DNA of 64,000 nt from 'Nostoc azollae' 0708 (GTDB lineage Bacteria; Cyanobacteriota; Cyanobacteriia; Cyanobacteriales; Nostocaceae): positions 2,845,001 to 2,909,000 of the forward strand of contig NC_014248.1 of NCBI RefSeq assembly GCF_000196515.1. Direction: 5' to 3'. The translations under genes and the position numbers were made by a program. Shown here piece by piece: positions 1-7,301 of the stretch. Under the pieces are notes generated by a model. It was given only the letters and a program-made list of their open reading frames with translations, was not told the DNA's origin and did not search any database. The stretch's first letter is position 1; each line of letters opens with the position of its first letter.

Positions 1-107
1 TGCACTTTGAAGTCCGCCACCTGACCCAAAACGGTTGGGTTGCTGTTGACCCTGGTGTACAACTACAAGCTGGCCTCAGCAACACAAGCAAGATAGGGGT
101 TAGGTGA
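1..107 (+). CDS. M23-family metallopeptidase, C-terminal end only
   Basis: The frame is open from the window edge and stops at a TGA. It encodes about 34 residues starting with HFEVR, which matches the end of cyanobacterial M23 (LytM/NlpD-like) peptidases, where the second HxH histidine of the zinc site lies in 'H(L)HFEVR'. These enzymes cut peptidoglycan cross-links or act as amidase activators in the periplasm. The family call rests on one short conserved block, and the rest of the gene is outside the window. The stop codon falls inside the first copies of a 7-bp repeat (aggtgac). Confidence 0.6.
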   Translation, partial: HFEVRHLTQNGWVAVDPGVQLQAGLSNTSKIGVR

Positions 108-252
108 CAGGTGACAGGTGACAGGTGATAGTGAAAAAATTAGGGGAGCAGAGGAGATGGGGAGAATAATACTTTCTGCCTTTTGCCTTTTGCCTGTTCC
201 CTGTTCTCTATTCCCTGTTCCCTGTTCTCTATTCCCTGTTCCCTGTTCTCTA
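101..252. repeat. Heptamer-repeat intergenic block
   Basis: Several 7-bp periodic stretches lie end to end: aggtgac copies, then ttgcctt-like and tgttccc/tgttctc-like units. They fill the gap between the convergent M23 peptidase and riboflavin synthase genes and run up to the riboflavin synthase stop codon. This is the usual short tandemly repeated repetitive (STRR-type) DNA of heterocystous cyanobacteria. No coding potential is assigned to it. Confidence 0.8.
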
Positions 253-927
253 CAAATACCCGTGTTCTGTTAAGAATGCGGGTGTAATTACATCCAATTC
301 AGCTTGATCTGGATCTTGATTGTGTTGGTTGCGGGGATAAACGAATTTTTCGACATATTTACCCAAGATATCTGCTTCTAAGTTCACCCAACTACCAGGG
401 ACTAAATGGCTGAGATTTGTCTCGGAGTATGTGAGGGGAATGACTGCTGTTGTAAACTGGGAGTGTTCGTGTTGATATCTGGCTACAGTGAGGCTAATAC
501 CATTGATGGCGATGCTACCTTTAGGGACGATATAGCGAGCGATCGCATCCGGTGCAGCAAAGGTCATTTCCCAAGAAGTAGCAGTTTGTGATGCTGAGAT
601 TAATTGACCAATCCCATCTACATGACCCATAACAAAATGGCCGCCGACTTTTCCACCCACTCGCAGCGACGTTTCTAGGTTGACATATCTGGCTTGGATT
701 TCTTCTCTACCCAAAGTTGTACGACGCTGGGTTTCTGGCGAAGCGGTGGCGATAAAGCCATCTTTTAAAATTTCTTCGACTGTTAAACATACCCCATCTA
801 CCGCTACACTGTCACCATAAGTTAAATCTTGCATAATTGCATCCGAATGGCTGATAAAATTTATCAGCCAAGAATCCTTCGATAAGGGTTTGATTGTTCC
901 TAATCCTTGAATTAATCCTGTAAACAC
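250..927 (-). CDS. ribE: Riboflavin synthase, alpha subunit
   Basis: The 225-residue protein matches riboflavin synthase, which dismutates two 6,7-dimethyl-8-ribityllumazine molecules to riboflavin in the cytoplasm. The start MFTGLIQGLG and the block GDSVAVDGVCLTVEE mark the first lumazine-binding barrel. GHFVMGHVDG followed by KGSIAINGISLTVA marks the second, at about residues 95-185. Length is normal (about 210-225). The start is fixed by the conserved MFTG. The gene stands alone, with 7-bp repeats behind it and a long non-coding region in front. No FMN riboswitch is apparent upstream. Confidence 0.95.
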   Translation of the reverse strand: MFTGLIQGLGTIKPLSKDSWLINFISHSDAIMQDLTYGDSVAVDGVCLTVEEILKDGFIATASPETQRRTTLGREEIQARYVNLETSLRVGGKVGGHFVMGHVDGIGQLISASQTATSWEMTFAAPDAIARYIVPKGSIAINGISLTVARYQHEHSQFTTAVIPLTYSETNLSHLVPGSWVNLEADILGKYVEKFVYPRNQHNQDPDQAELDVITPAFLTEHGYL

Positions 928-1417
928 GGTTTTTCTGCCAAGGTAACTCTATTTATTGCTTAATTTTGGCTGAAATTAACTGAGTAATTACGACCAAAAA
1001 TGTAAAACTTTTGCAGATAATTTATAACCTGTTTTTTTTTGGTAGATGAACAGTCACACATTCGCATCAATCTCAAGGCATACTTGGGTAAGATGCTTAT
1101 TATATTGGGAGAGCAATTTCAGTAGATGATAAAGTTATATGTTCCGCTAAGGTTTGGAGTATAGTCTATGGGGAATAGTCAGCTTTTCTGATTGACACTC
1201 AAAAGTTATTTAGACAGAGCAAAGTGAATCTTTGATCACAAAAGATTCACTATTTACCTAAATATCTTTTGATAAAGCCGAAAAACTTAAAAGTGTCTTT
1301 CTTAACCCCTATTCCCAGTCTTCACCGAAAACTTTTCTATTTAGTGAATTTGACATAATCTGGTGTTCACTACAAGTTCGGAGTTTAATAGAAGCAATTA
1401 TAGAGAAGAAAAGCCCT
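928..1417. other. Non-coding divergent promoter region with a perfect hairpin
   Basis: This region separates the divergent riboflavin synthase and DUF151 nuclease genes. No convincing gene is seen. It holds a perfect 11-bp stem (agtgaatcttt / aaagattcact, 1223-1251) with a 7-nt loop and no T-tract directly behind it. It could be a leader structure or processing site of the DUF151 transcript, or a remnant of a mobile repeat. Confidence 0.5.
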
Positions 1418-1510
1418 ATGTTTACTTCTGTCCCAAATAAACCTTTTCAAAGGTATTATTTACCACATAGCACTCAAGCGATTAAAGGATTTTTGAGGGT
1501 TAGCCAATGA
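1418..1510 (+). CDS. Possible 30-residue leader ORF overlapping the DUF151 start
   Basis: An ATG begins a 30-codon frame whose TGA overlaps the ATG of the DUF151 gene as ATGA, the classic arrangement for translational coupling. The peptide starts MFTSVPNKPF and is neutral to basic. I recognise no family. The upstream purine run gagaagaaaag is a weak ribosome-binding candidate. It may be a leader peptide or chance, and conservation in other Nostocales would decide. Confidence 0.3.
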   Translation: MFTSVPNKPFQRYYLPHSTQAIKGFLRVSQ

Positions 1511-2004
1511 TTGAAATGAAAGTCGCTGGTATAGCATTAGATGCCATAACCCGCAGTCCGATTGTACTCCTGAAAGATAGTTCAGATCGTAGGGCTTTAC
1601 CAATTTATATAGGTCAGGAACAAGCGAGAGCTATTATGGGTGCTATGGAGCATCAAAAACCTCCTAGACCTTTAACCCATGACCTGATGGTGAATATCTT
1701 GGAAGCGTGGAATATGACCTTAGAAAAGGTGATTATTCATTCTTTGCAAAAGGATACATTTTACGCAGCTTTGATTGTTCAGCATGGCGAAGTAAAAAAA
1801 GAAATTGATTCTCGTCCTAGTGATGCGATCGCTATTGCTTTGCGTACAAATACCCCTATTTGGGTGATGGAAGAAGTAGTAGCCGATGCCTCTATACCCG
1901 TTGATCGTGATGCTGATGAAGCTGAACAACAAGCCTTCCGCGAATTTATTTCTAATCTTCGTCCTCAAGACTTGATCAAGCGATTTGGTAATGGTGACGG
2001 TTAA
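1507..2004 (+). CDS. Bifunctional nuclease family protein (DUF151)
   Basis: The 165-residue protein has the BFN/DUF151 domain across residues 1-130: VAGIALD, RRALPIYIGQEQA, RPLTHDLM and DSRPSDAIAIALR are the usual conserved blocks. Plant members have DNase/RNase activity in vitro. The role in cyanobacteria is not settled. Length and start agree with close cyanobacterial relatives. It is followed by 7-bp repeats and then the aldo/keto reductase, so co-transcription is possible but nothing proves it. The acidic tail (DADEAEQQAF) is typical of the family. Confidence 0.9.
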   Translation: MIEMKVAGIALDAITRSPIVLLKDSSDRRALPIYIGQEQARAIMGAMEHQKPPRPLTHDLMVNILEAWNMTLEKVIIHSLQKDTFYAALIVQHGEVKKEIDSRPSDAIAIALRTNTPIWVMEEVVADASIPVDRDADEAEQQAFREFISNLRPQDLIKRFGNGDG

Positions 2005-2018
2005 GAAAAAAGAAGAGG

Positions 2019-2243
2019 GTGTGGGGTGTAGGGTGTAGAGAGGTGGGGAAGATGAGGAAGATTGGGGAGATGAGGAAGATTGGGGAGAATAATTTTCTAT
2101 CTGTTACCTATCACCTGTCACCTGTCACCTGTCACCTATTCCCTATTCTCTATTCTCTGTTCTCTGTTCTCTGTTCTCTGTTCTCTGTTCTCTGTTCTCT
2201 GTTCTCTGTTCTCTGTTCTCTGTTCTCTGTTCTCTGTTCTCTG
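2019..2243. repeat. Heptamer array with 13 perfect ttctctg copies
   Basis: The block starts with ggtgtag-like and gatgagg-like repeats, passes through cctgtca copies, and ends with 13 uninterrupted copies of ttctctg (2153-2243). The last copy ends five bases before the ATG of the aldo/keto reductase, so no normal Shine-Dalgarno sequence is left in the leader. A frame through it translates to a serine/cysteine/leucine repeat that I do not regard as a gene. Confidence 0.95.
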
Positions 2244-2248
2244 ACTTT

Positions 2249-3379
2249 ATGCAATATCGACGTTTTGGTAAAACTAATTTACAGTTCTCGGTTTTTTCTC
2301 TAGGAACAATGCGTTATTTAGCTAACGCGGAAAATGCCCATAGAACTATTGAAAAAGCTTTATCTTTAGGTATTAATCACGTAGAAACAGCTAGAGGTTA
2401 TGGAAAAAGTGAAGAGTATTTAGGTGCAGCAATAAAACGTGGTTTATCAGTACCGCGAAATCAGTTATATATCACCACCAAAATTCCCCCCTGTGCTAAT
2501 GCTGACACCATGCGTCAATGTATTGATGAGTCATTAAACCGGTTAAATTTAGATTATCTCGATTGTTTGGCTATTCATGGTTTAAATACTAGAGAACATT
2601 TAGAATGGGTACAATCCAAAAACGGCTGTATGCAAGCTGTAAAAGAAGCAGTAAATGATAGCAGAGTCAAACATATTGGTTTTTCTACACATGGTGGTTT
2701 AGATATAATTTTGGCAGCAATCAATACAGATTTATTTGAATTTATCAATCTACATTATTATTATTTTCTCCAACGAAATACTTCAGCTATTCAAGCAGTA
2801 ATTGAAAAAGATATGGGTGTGTTTATTATTTCTCCTGCTGATAAGGGAGGAAGACTTTATACACCACCAGGAACTTTAAAAGAACTCTGTCAGCCATTTA
2901 CACCTTTAGAATTAAATTATCGGTTTTTGTTGAGTGATAACCGCATTACAACCTTGAGTTTAGGTGCTGCAACTCCAGAAGAATTAATTGCACCTTTAGA
3001 AGTTGCTGATGATGTTGGTGAATTAACAGCAGCAGAAATTAGTGTTTTTGAAAAATTAGAAAATCAGCAAAATCAGGTTTTAGGAACTGATAAATGTAGT
3101 CAGTGCTATGCTTGTTTACCTTGTCCTGAGAATATCAATATTCCTGAAGTTTTAAGATTAAGAAATTTAGCTGTAGCTTATGATATGAACGATTATGGCA
3201 AATATCGTTATGGAATGTTTGAAAATGCTGGTCATTGGTTTCCAGGAATGAAGGGAAATCGTTGTATAGAATGCGGTGAATGTTTACCTAAATGTCCTGG
3301 TAGTTTAGATATTCCGGCTTTGTTAGCAGATACCCATGAAAGATTAAATGGGAAAGCTGGGAGAAGATTGTGGGGTTAA
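2249..3379 (+). CDS. Aldo/keto reductase with C-terminal 4Fe-4S ferredoxin domain
   Basis: The 376-residue protein combines an aldo/keto reductase barrel (residues 1-260) with a ferredoxin-like end. The barrel shows MQYRRFGKTNL, GINHVETARGYG and DYLDCLAIHG. Cysteine clusters lie at 283/286/289/292 and 339/342/345/349 (CxxCxxCxxCP and CxxCxxCxxxCP), fitting two [4Fe-4S] clusters. The start MQYRRFGKT is the conserved family start. The usual AKR Asp-Tyr-Lys-His set is only partly conserved: the Asp/Tyr position reads ETARGY, so E replaces D. The substrate is unknown. The 13-copy repeat array in front replaces a normal ribosome-binding site. Confidence 0.9.
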   Translation: MQYRRFGKTNLQFSVFSLGTMRYLANAENAHRTIEKALSLGINHVETARGYGKSEEYLGAAIKRGLSVPRNQLYITTKIPPCANADTMRQCIDESLNRLNLDYLDCLAIHGLNTREHLEWVQSKNGCMQAVKEAVNDSRVKHIGFSTHGGLDIILAAINTDLFEFINLHYYYFLQRNTSAIQAVIEKDMGVFIISPADKGGRLYTPPGTLKELCQPFTPLELNYRFLLSDNRITTLSLGAATPEELIAPLEVADDVGELTAAEISVFEKLENQQNQVLGTDKCSQCYACLPCPENINIPEVLRLRNLAVAYDMNDYGKYRYGMFENAGHWFPGMKGNRCIECGECLPKCPGSLDIPALLADTHERLNGKAGRRLWG

Positions 3380-3436
3380 TATAGCAGGAGTTAGCAATCA
3401 GCAATGAGCAGTAAAAGCAGGGTAAGTATGGCGTTG

Positions 3437-3668
3437 TTAGTCAATTTCTGCAAATGTTTCTGTTAAATCAGGTTGATTTTCCCATATACCATAAATTTAT
3501 TTAATTTAGCTAATTTTTCCTCTGCTGTTAAAGATAATTGTGGTTCGGAAATTTGCTTCCTAATAAAATCTAAATCTAATACTATTTCTGTTCCATCTCG
3601 AATGTTATTAATTTATTCTAGGATTTCAATGTAATGTTTTGACCACGTTTTATACCTCTAACTTTCAT
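3437..3668 (-). pseudogene. Remnant of a small cyanobacterial protein (MKVRGIKRGQ family)
   Basis: Read on the minus strand, the start MKVRGIKRGQNITL is followed by a TAG. Pieces such as DGTEIVLDLDF, LTAEEKLAKLNKF and ENQPDLTETFAEID then appear in shifted frames. These fit a short (about 75-80 residue) conserved cyanobacterial protein, probably antitoxin-like, found beside PIN or other toxins. At least one nonsense codon and two frameshifts are needed to connect the pieces, so the gene is dead. The antitoxin role is inferred from memory of the family, and no partner gene is seen. Confidence 0.6.
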
Positions 3669-3940
3669 GTTTGACTTTCCTATATCTTTGGAAATTCGTT
3701 AAACCATTATTATAACACTTTTATATTCGGTGTTTTTTAACTGGGGAATTTATAATTGCCGTAAATTCTCTATTGCTATTTATGTATATCAATTGAGAGC
3801 TTGATAAGCAAGATCGAGAAAATAAACAATATTTTGGCTGTAGTGACATAGAAATTAAAATTATTGTTGTAATGTTAGCTTTTGATTTAAAACACAACAT
3901 AATTGGTCGATAAATTCATTTATAAATAACATGATTCAAT
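3669..3940. other. Non-coding AT-rich gap
   Basis: AT-rich sequence with no supported gene, RNA or repeat. It separates two decayed minus-strand genes. Confidence 0.4.
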
Positions 3941-3978
3941 AAAAAGGAGCAAGGTTTAAAAAGTTTAAACCTTGCTCC
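3941..3978 (-). terminator. Rho-independent terminator, minus strand
   Basis: A perfect 15-bp inverted repeat (ggagcaaggtttaaa / tttaaaccttgctcc) with a 3-nt loop is followed on the minus strand by TTTTT. It sits downstream of the decayed helicase-nuclease gene and was probably its terminator. It survives intact although the gene is dead. Confidence 0.75.
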
Positions 3979-4138
3979 TAGTTTGATTTGCATTATCAGC
4001 TTTATGTTTACTCATATCTTGCACCTCTCAGTACAAACCCGGGCAATGTCAAAAGATACGCGATAAAGCTACCTGATTTTGATTGGTTTCCATCGATAAA
4101 TTAAGGATTTTGAAATTATACGCTGTAATTAAATTACA

Positions 4139-5996
4139 TCAATTTCTGTTGGTATCAGATGCAAATTTTACAAGATATTCCTCTATCAATAACTCGGGTT
4201 TTAACGAAGAAGTAGACAGTAGGTTCTCACATCTAATAACAAGTGCATCGTCAGAAACATTTGATTCGCATAGTTTTTTTAGTAAAAGTCTAGTATCAGT
4301 AATAAGCTGATTTAACTGATCTTGTGTTAATGCTTTAGAACCATCATTAGTGACTATGGCTTTGGTTATATTAATGTTCTGATGACCCGAGACAGCTATA
4401 TATTTGTAATTTGGATACTCTTTCTTAAACCATTCTACAGATGTTAATAATTGACCATAATTATCCTTATTTAAAGGATTTTTCGGGTGTTTACGACTTT
4501 TGGCTTCGATAACTAATCCTAAATTTTCGTTGAGTAACCAAAGAAGATCAGGTCCAATACCATAAATATTCTCTGGTCTTTGTGACACAAAAACCAACAT
4601 AGTGCCAAGTCTTTCTAGTGCTTGCTTAAATTGATTAGCAGATGCTTGTGGAACTAAATGCGAAACCTCTTGATTAAACCATCGAGTATAACCACGTCTG
4701 AGGCTTTTGTAAGTAATAATTTGACTAACAATTTCTTCAGCTTGCTTACCTAGTTGTGTCAGTTGGACGTATGAGGGAATAATTTTAGGACGTAATAAAC
4801 TAGGATTATCTGGATACCCTTGCTTTTGATATTTTTGAGATAAATCAGTTCTTTCCCAAGAATGTGCAGCACGAGCAGCTAATTATTTTAACCAGCCTCT
4901 ACTTGTTAGGTCAACTTTTTCTGTGTTCTCCCAGTAATCTTCTAACTTAGATATTGCTTTATCAAAATAACCAGTACGCATTAACTGGAATCCTTTTCTT
5001 TCGGTTTTAGCTTGAGTCAATGAGCTTTGTTCTTGTTCAATAGATTCTGTAAGAATGGCTGAAGATTTTGCATGATACTCAATGCAATCTGTATCACGAG
5101 TTAAGCAATTCATTATTAAGCACTTCATTATAGTTTCATGCAACTCTTTGTTATCAGATATACTTTTACTAATTTCTTGTCCCATTTGAAACTGAGCGCG
5201 TGTACTTTTAGTCAAGAATTGTTCATAACGCCCTAGCCATGCGGCCATATCATTGCCCGTCACAATTACTACACAATAGTCACCTGCTCCTCACGCACCT
5301 CGTCCCATACATTGCTCAATAGGTTGAGCTAAAGCACTACTAAATTCAGAACCACCTGCAAATGTATTTGCTCTATGTTGCTCATATTCACTGCTACCAA
5401 AAGGCAATCCTGAGATAATCAATAGTCTACAGCTAGAATCAGGAAGGTCTATTCCATCGTAACGATTAGAAAATACAAATAGACCTCGTGATTTACCATC
5501 CTGAAGTTCCTTAACATAATCAGTGTTATCAGCAAATGTTGCCACATTTTGCCATAAATTATCAGTTTCCTTAGATGGTGTCAGAATTACAGTTCCTTCT
5601 TTTTGTTCATCAGCCATCCATTTAGCTATATTCTAGAGAATATGCTGTATATTATCCATAGGAAACATCAATTCTGGAGCGAGAATCATTCGTTCACTCA
5701 CACCAGCTCATGAGTTGGATGTAATAGGCTTGGCCACTGAATTATAATCAGAATCAAATGTACGAATGATAGCACTATCATCACTGATCTTAGCCAAGGG
5801 TTTTTCCACCCCCTGTATGTAACTTTATTACAAGATCGCGCTCTTTTTTCCGATTAAACCATTCTTTTAATACCTGGTCTTGGCTGGTGTAAAGGTCATT
5901 TATACCTGGTGGCTTTGGTAAGGGTCGGAAAATTTCGGTTGGTTCTATAACAACTTGCTGATTTTAGGATTCTAGCAGTTTCTTAAAATCTACCAT
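4139..5996 (-). pseudogene. Decayed DEAD/DEAH helicase with C-terminal nuclease-like domain
   Basis: Pieces of one gene are visible. The N-terminus starts MVDFKKLLES, meets a TAA (5964-5966), then continues through PLPKPPGIND to a Walker A motif (HTGGGKT). A deletion with a frame change follows at about 5800-5815, removing motifs II-III. The C-terminal helicase domain then runs in one frame through QPIEQCMGRG (motif VI) but has stops at 5708-5710, 5633-5635, 5291-5293 (TGA, probably from CGA Arg) and 4883-4885 (TAA). The last 150 residues contain GPDLLWLL...VIEAKS, which fits a PD-(D/E)xK nuclease core. Helicase-nuclease proteins of this kind often belong to defence or repair loci. A perfect terminator lies downstream. 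No function remains unless every stop is read through. Confidence 0.85.
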
Positions 5997-6068
5997 TTAA
6001 GCTCAAGCCTCCATATCAACTCTATACCTTACTTGCATATGTATCATAGTGTAGCTAATTTAAGACAG

Positions 6069-6237
6069 TAGACCTGTTGCAAAATTGTTTATGTGGTATG
6101 ATAGGGAATTTTAGATTTTATGTATTTTTGGTGTTCTTTGCGATCACTAATTCAAACATAACCGTGTAACTCTAACTTTTGGCTAAAACAAAGATAAGCC
6201 CCTATTATAACAAAAAATTAATTTTGCAAGAGGTCTA
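6069..6237 (+). mobile_element. MITE copy 1 (TA-flanked, TIR gacctcttgcaaaatt)
   Basis: This is a 169-bp non-coding element bounded by TA on both sides and by inverted ends (gacctgttgcaaaatt on the left, aattttgcaagaggtc on the right). A near-identical element lies in opposite orientation at 41087-41254. TA target sites with short TIRs and no gene fit a MITE mobilised by an IS630/Tc1-type transposase. Copy 1 has one mismatch in its left TIR (gacctG versus gacctC). Confidence 0.85.
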
Positions 6238-6320
6238 ATATAGGTAGGATGCTGGGAGTATAAGTATATAGTTTATATTTCCTATGCGCTCTCCCGGTCT
6301 CTGCGGTTCGTTATTAAAAC

Positions 6321-6679
6321 TCATCCCAAACTCAAAACACCAGCTTGAAAATTCACCACCAAAGGGAAAAACTCCAACCACTCTGAACCCAATAAAATCT
6401 CCGTCAACTCATCCCCAGCATACACAGGAATTTCATACTTCTGAGTATCCAATATCACCTTAGCGAAATATCTTTTAAAGGTAATTTCACCCTGAGTAGT
6501 TCACAGAGTTTCTTTGTCTATATAATCCCATTGGAGACTATCTAAATCTTGTGTATTAAACGCTATAAAACCTGTGAAACCCGGATCAAAAAGGGCATCT
6601 ATAGGTAAGTTCAAACTATCAGCAGTAATTCAATTTCAAAAAATAACTGCCTCCTCTCACCAAAATAACCCTGTATCAT
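6321..6679 (-). pseudogene. Broken retropepsin-like aspartic protease
   Basis: The minus strand starts MIQGYFGERRQ with an ATG that overlaps the stop of the upstream gene as ATGA, so the two were translationally coupled. After about 22 codons a frameshift leads to ADSLNLPIDALFDPGFTGFIAFN, where the catalytic D-[TS]-G reads DPG. A TGA follows at KETL, then GEITFKRYFAKVILDTQKYEIPV and LLGSEWLEFFPLVVNF to a normal stop. The family is the clan AA aspartic proteases common in cyanobacteria. Frameshift, nonsense codon and lost active-site residue agree that it is dead. Confidence 0.8.
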
Positions 6680-7008
6680 ATTCTGCCAACTGCTCCAAAT
6701 TCATTCAAACAAAAAACACAGTGATCTGCATTTGGAAACTTTTCACGCGCTTTCTTGTGTGCGGGTTCTTTATCTTGATCAATCACATAATCACCACTAT
6801 TTAGCTCAATCGCAATATACCAACCATAATCATATGTGATCAAATCAGGACGTAATCTTTCAAAAATTGCTCGATAACGTTGATATTCTGCCTCATCTTC
6901 AGCTTTAAGCCTAGCTAATTCTTCCGGTGATAAAGTCAGAGCAGGAAAAATTCTTCCTCTTCTCCTTGGTGATTTTGGTGTTAATTTAGTCATGTTTTTA
7001 AACTTCAT
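6676..7008 (-). CDS. Small conserved cyanobacterial protein upstream of aspartic protease
   Basis: A 110-residue basic, soluble protein with an Arg/Lys-rich start (KLTPKSPRRRGRIF), a helical centre (SPEELARLKAEDEAEYQRYRAIFERL) and the end HCVFCLNEFGAVGRI. It has no signal peptide or membrane segment. Its stop overlaps the start of the broken aspartic protease by ATGA. In other cyanobacteria, as far as I recall, the same pair occurs together, so the two products may act jointly, possibly as a toxin-antitoxin-like or regulatory pair (inference). This half is intact while its partner is dead. Start could be the second methionine (MTKLTPK). Confidence 0.6.
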   Translation of the reverse strand: MKFKNMTKLTPKSPRRRGRIFPALTLSPEELARLKAEDEAEYQRYRAIFERLRPDLITYDYGWYIAIELNSGDYVIDQDKEPAHKKAREKFPNADHCVFCLNEFGAVGRI

Positions 7009-7250
7009 GTTACCAATTAATTATCCTAATTCTAGAAAATCATTATTTGACTGTCAAAATAACCCTGTATTATTTTCTGTCTATTGTCTATTTTTATTGA
7101 TACAAAATAAACATTGAATAACCCCTCTCCAATCCTCTCCCTGTGGGGGAGAGGCTTAAATTTATTGATTTCTTTCTTGACCTGGTGGAGAATTTAACTA
7201 CCCCTTTCCTCATCGGAGAGGAGTTCGGGAAAGATTATGCAAAAACAAAA
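7009..7250. other. Gap with degenerate ctctcc-type repeats
   Basis: Non-coding. It holds inverted pieces such as ctctccctgtgggggagag that resemble a dispersed 'cctctcc' palindromic repeat; a related one lies at 52500-52605. Confidence 0.45.
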
Positions 7251-7277
7251 TCCTCGATTTCTTCAAGAAATCGAGGA
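7251..7277 (-). terminator. Terminator of pgi
   Basis: Inverted repeat tcctcgatttctt / aagaaatcgagga, followed on the minus strand by a T-rich run (ttttgttttt). It lies 25 bases after the pgi stop codon. Confidence 0.8.
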
Positions 7278-7301
7278 TCTAATTAACAAGAATAATGTGA
7301 T

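Noticed and set aside
2019-2303. 94-codon plus-strand frame with repeated Cys-Ser-Leu-Phe-Ser-Val-Leu pattern
   Set aside because: It is a translation of the ttctctg heptamer array and runs into the reductase start in another frame; no protein-like composition.
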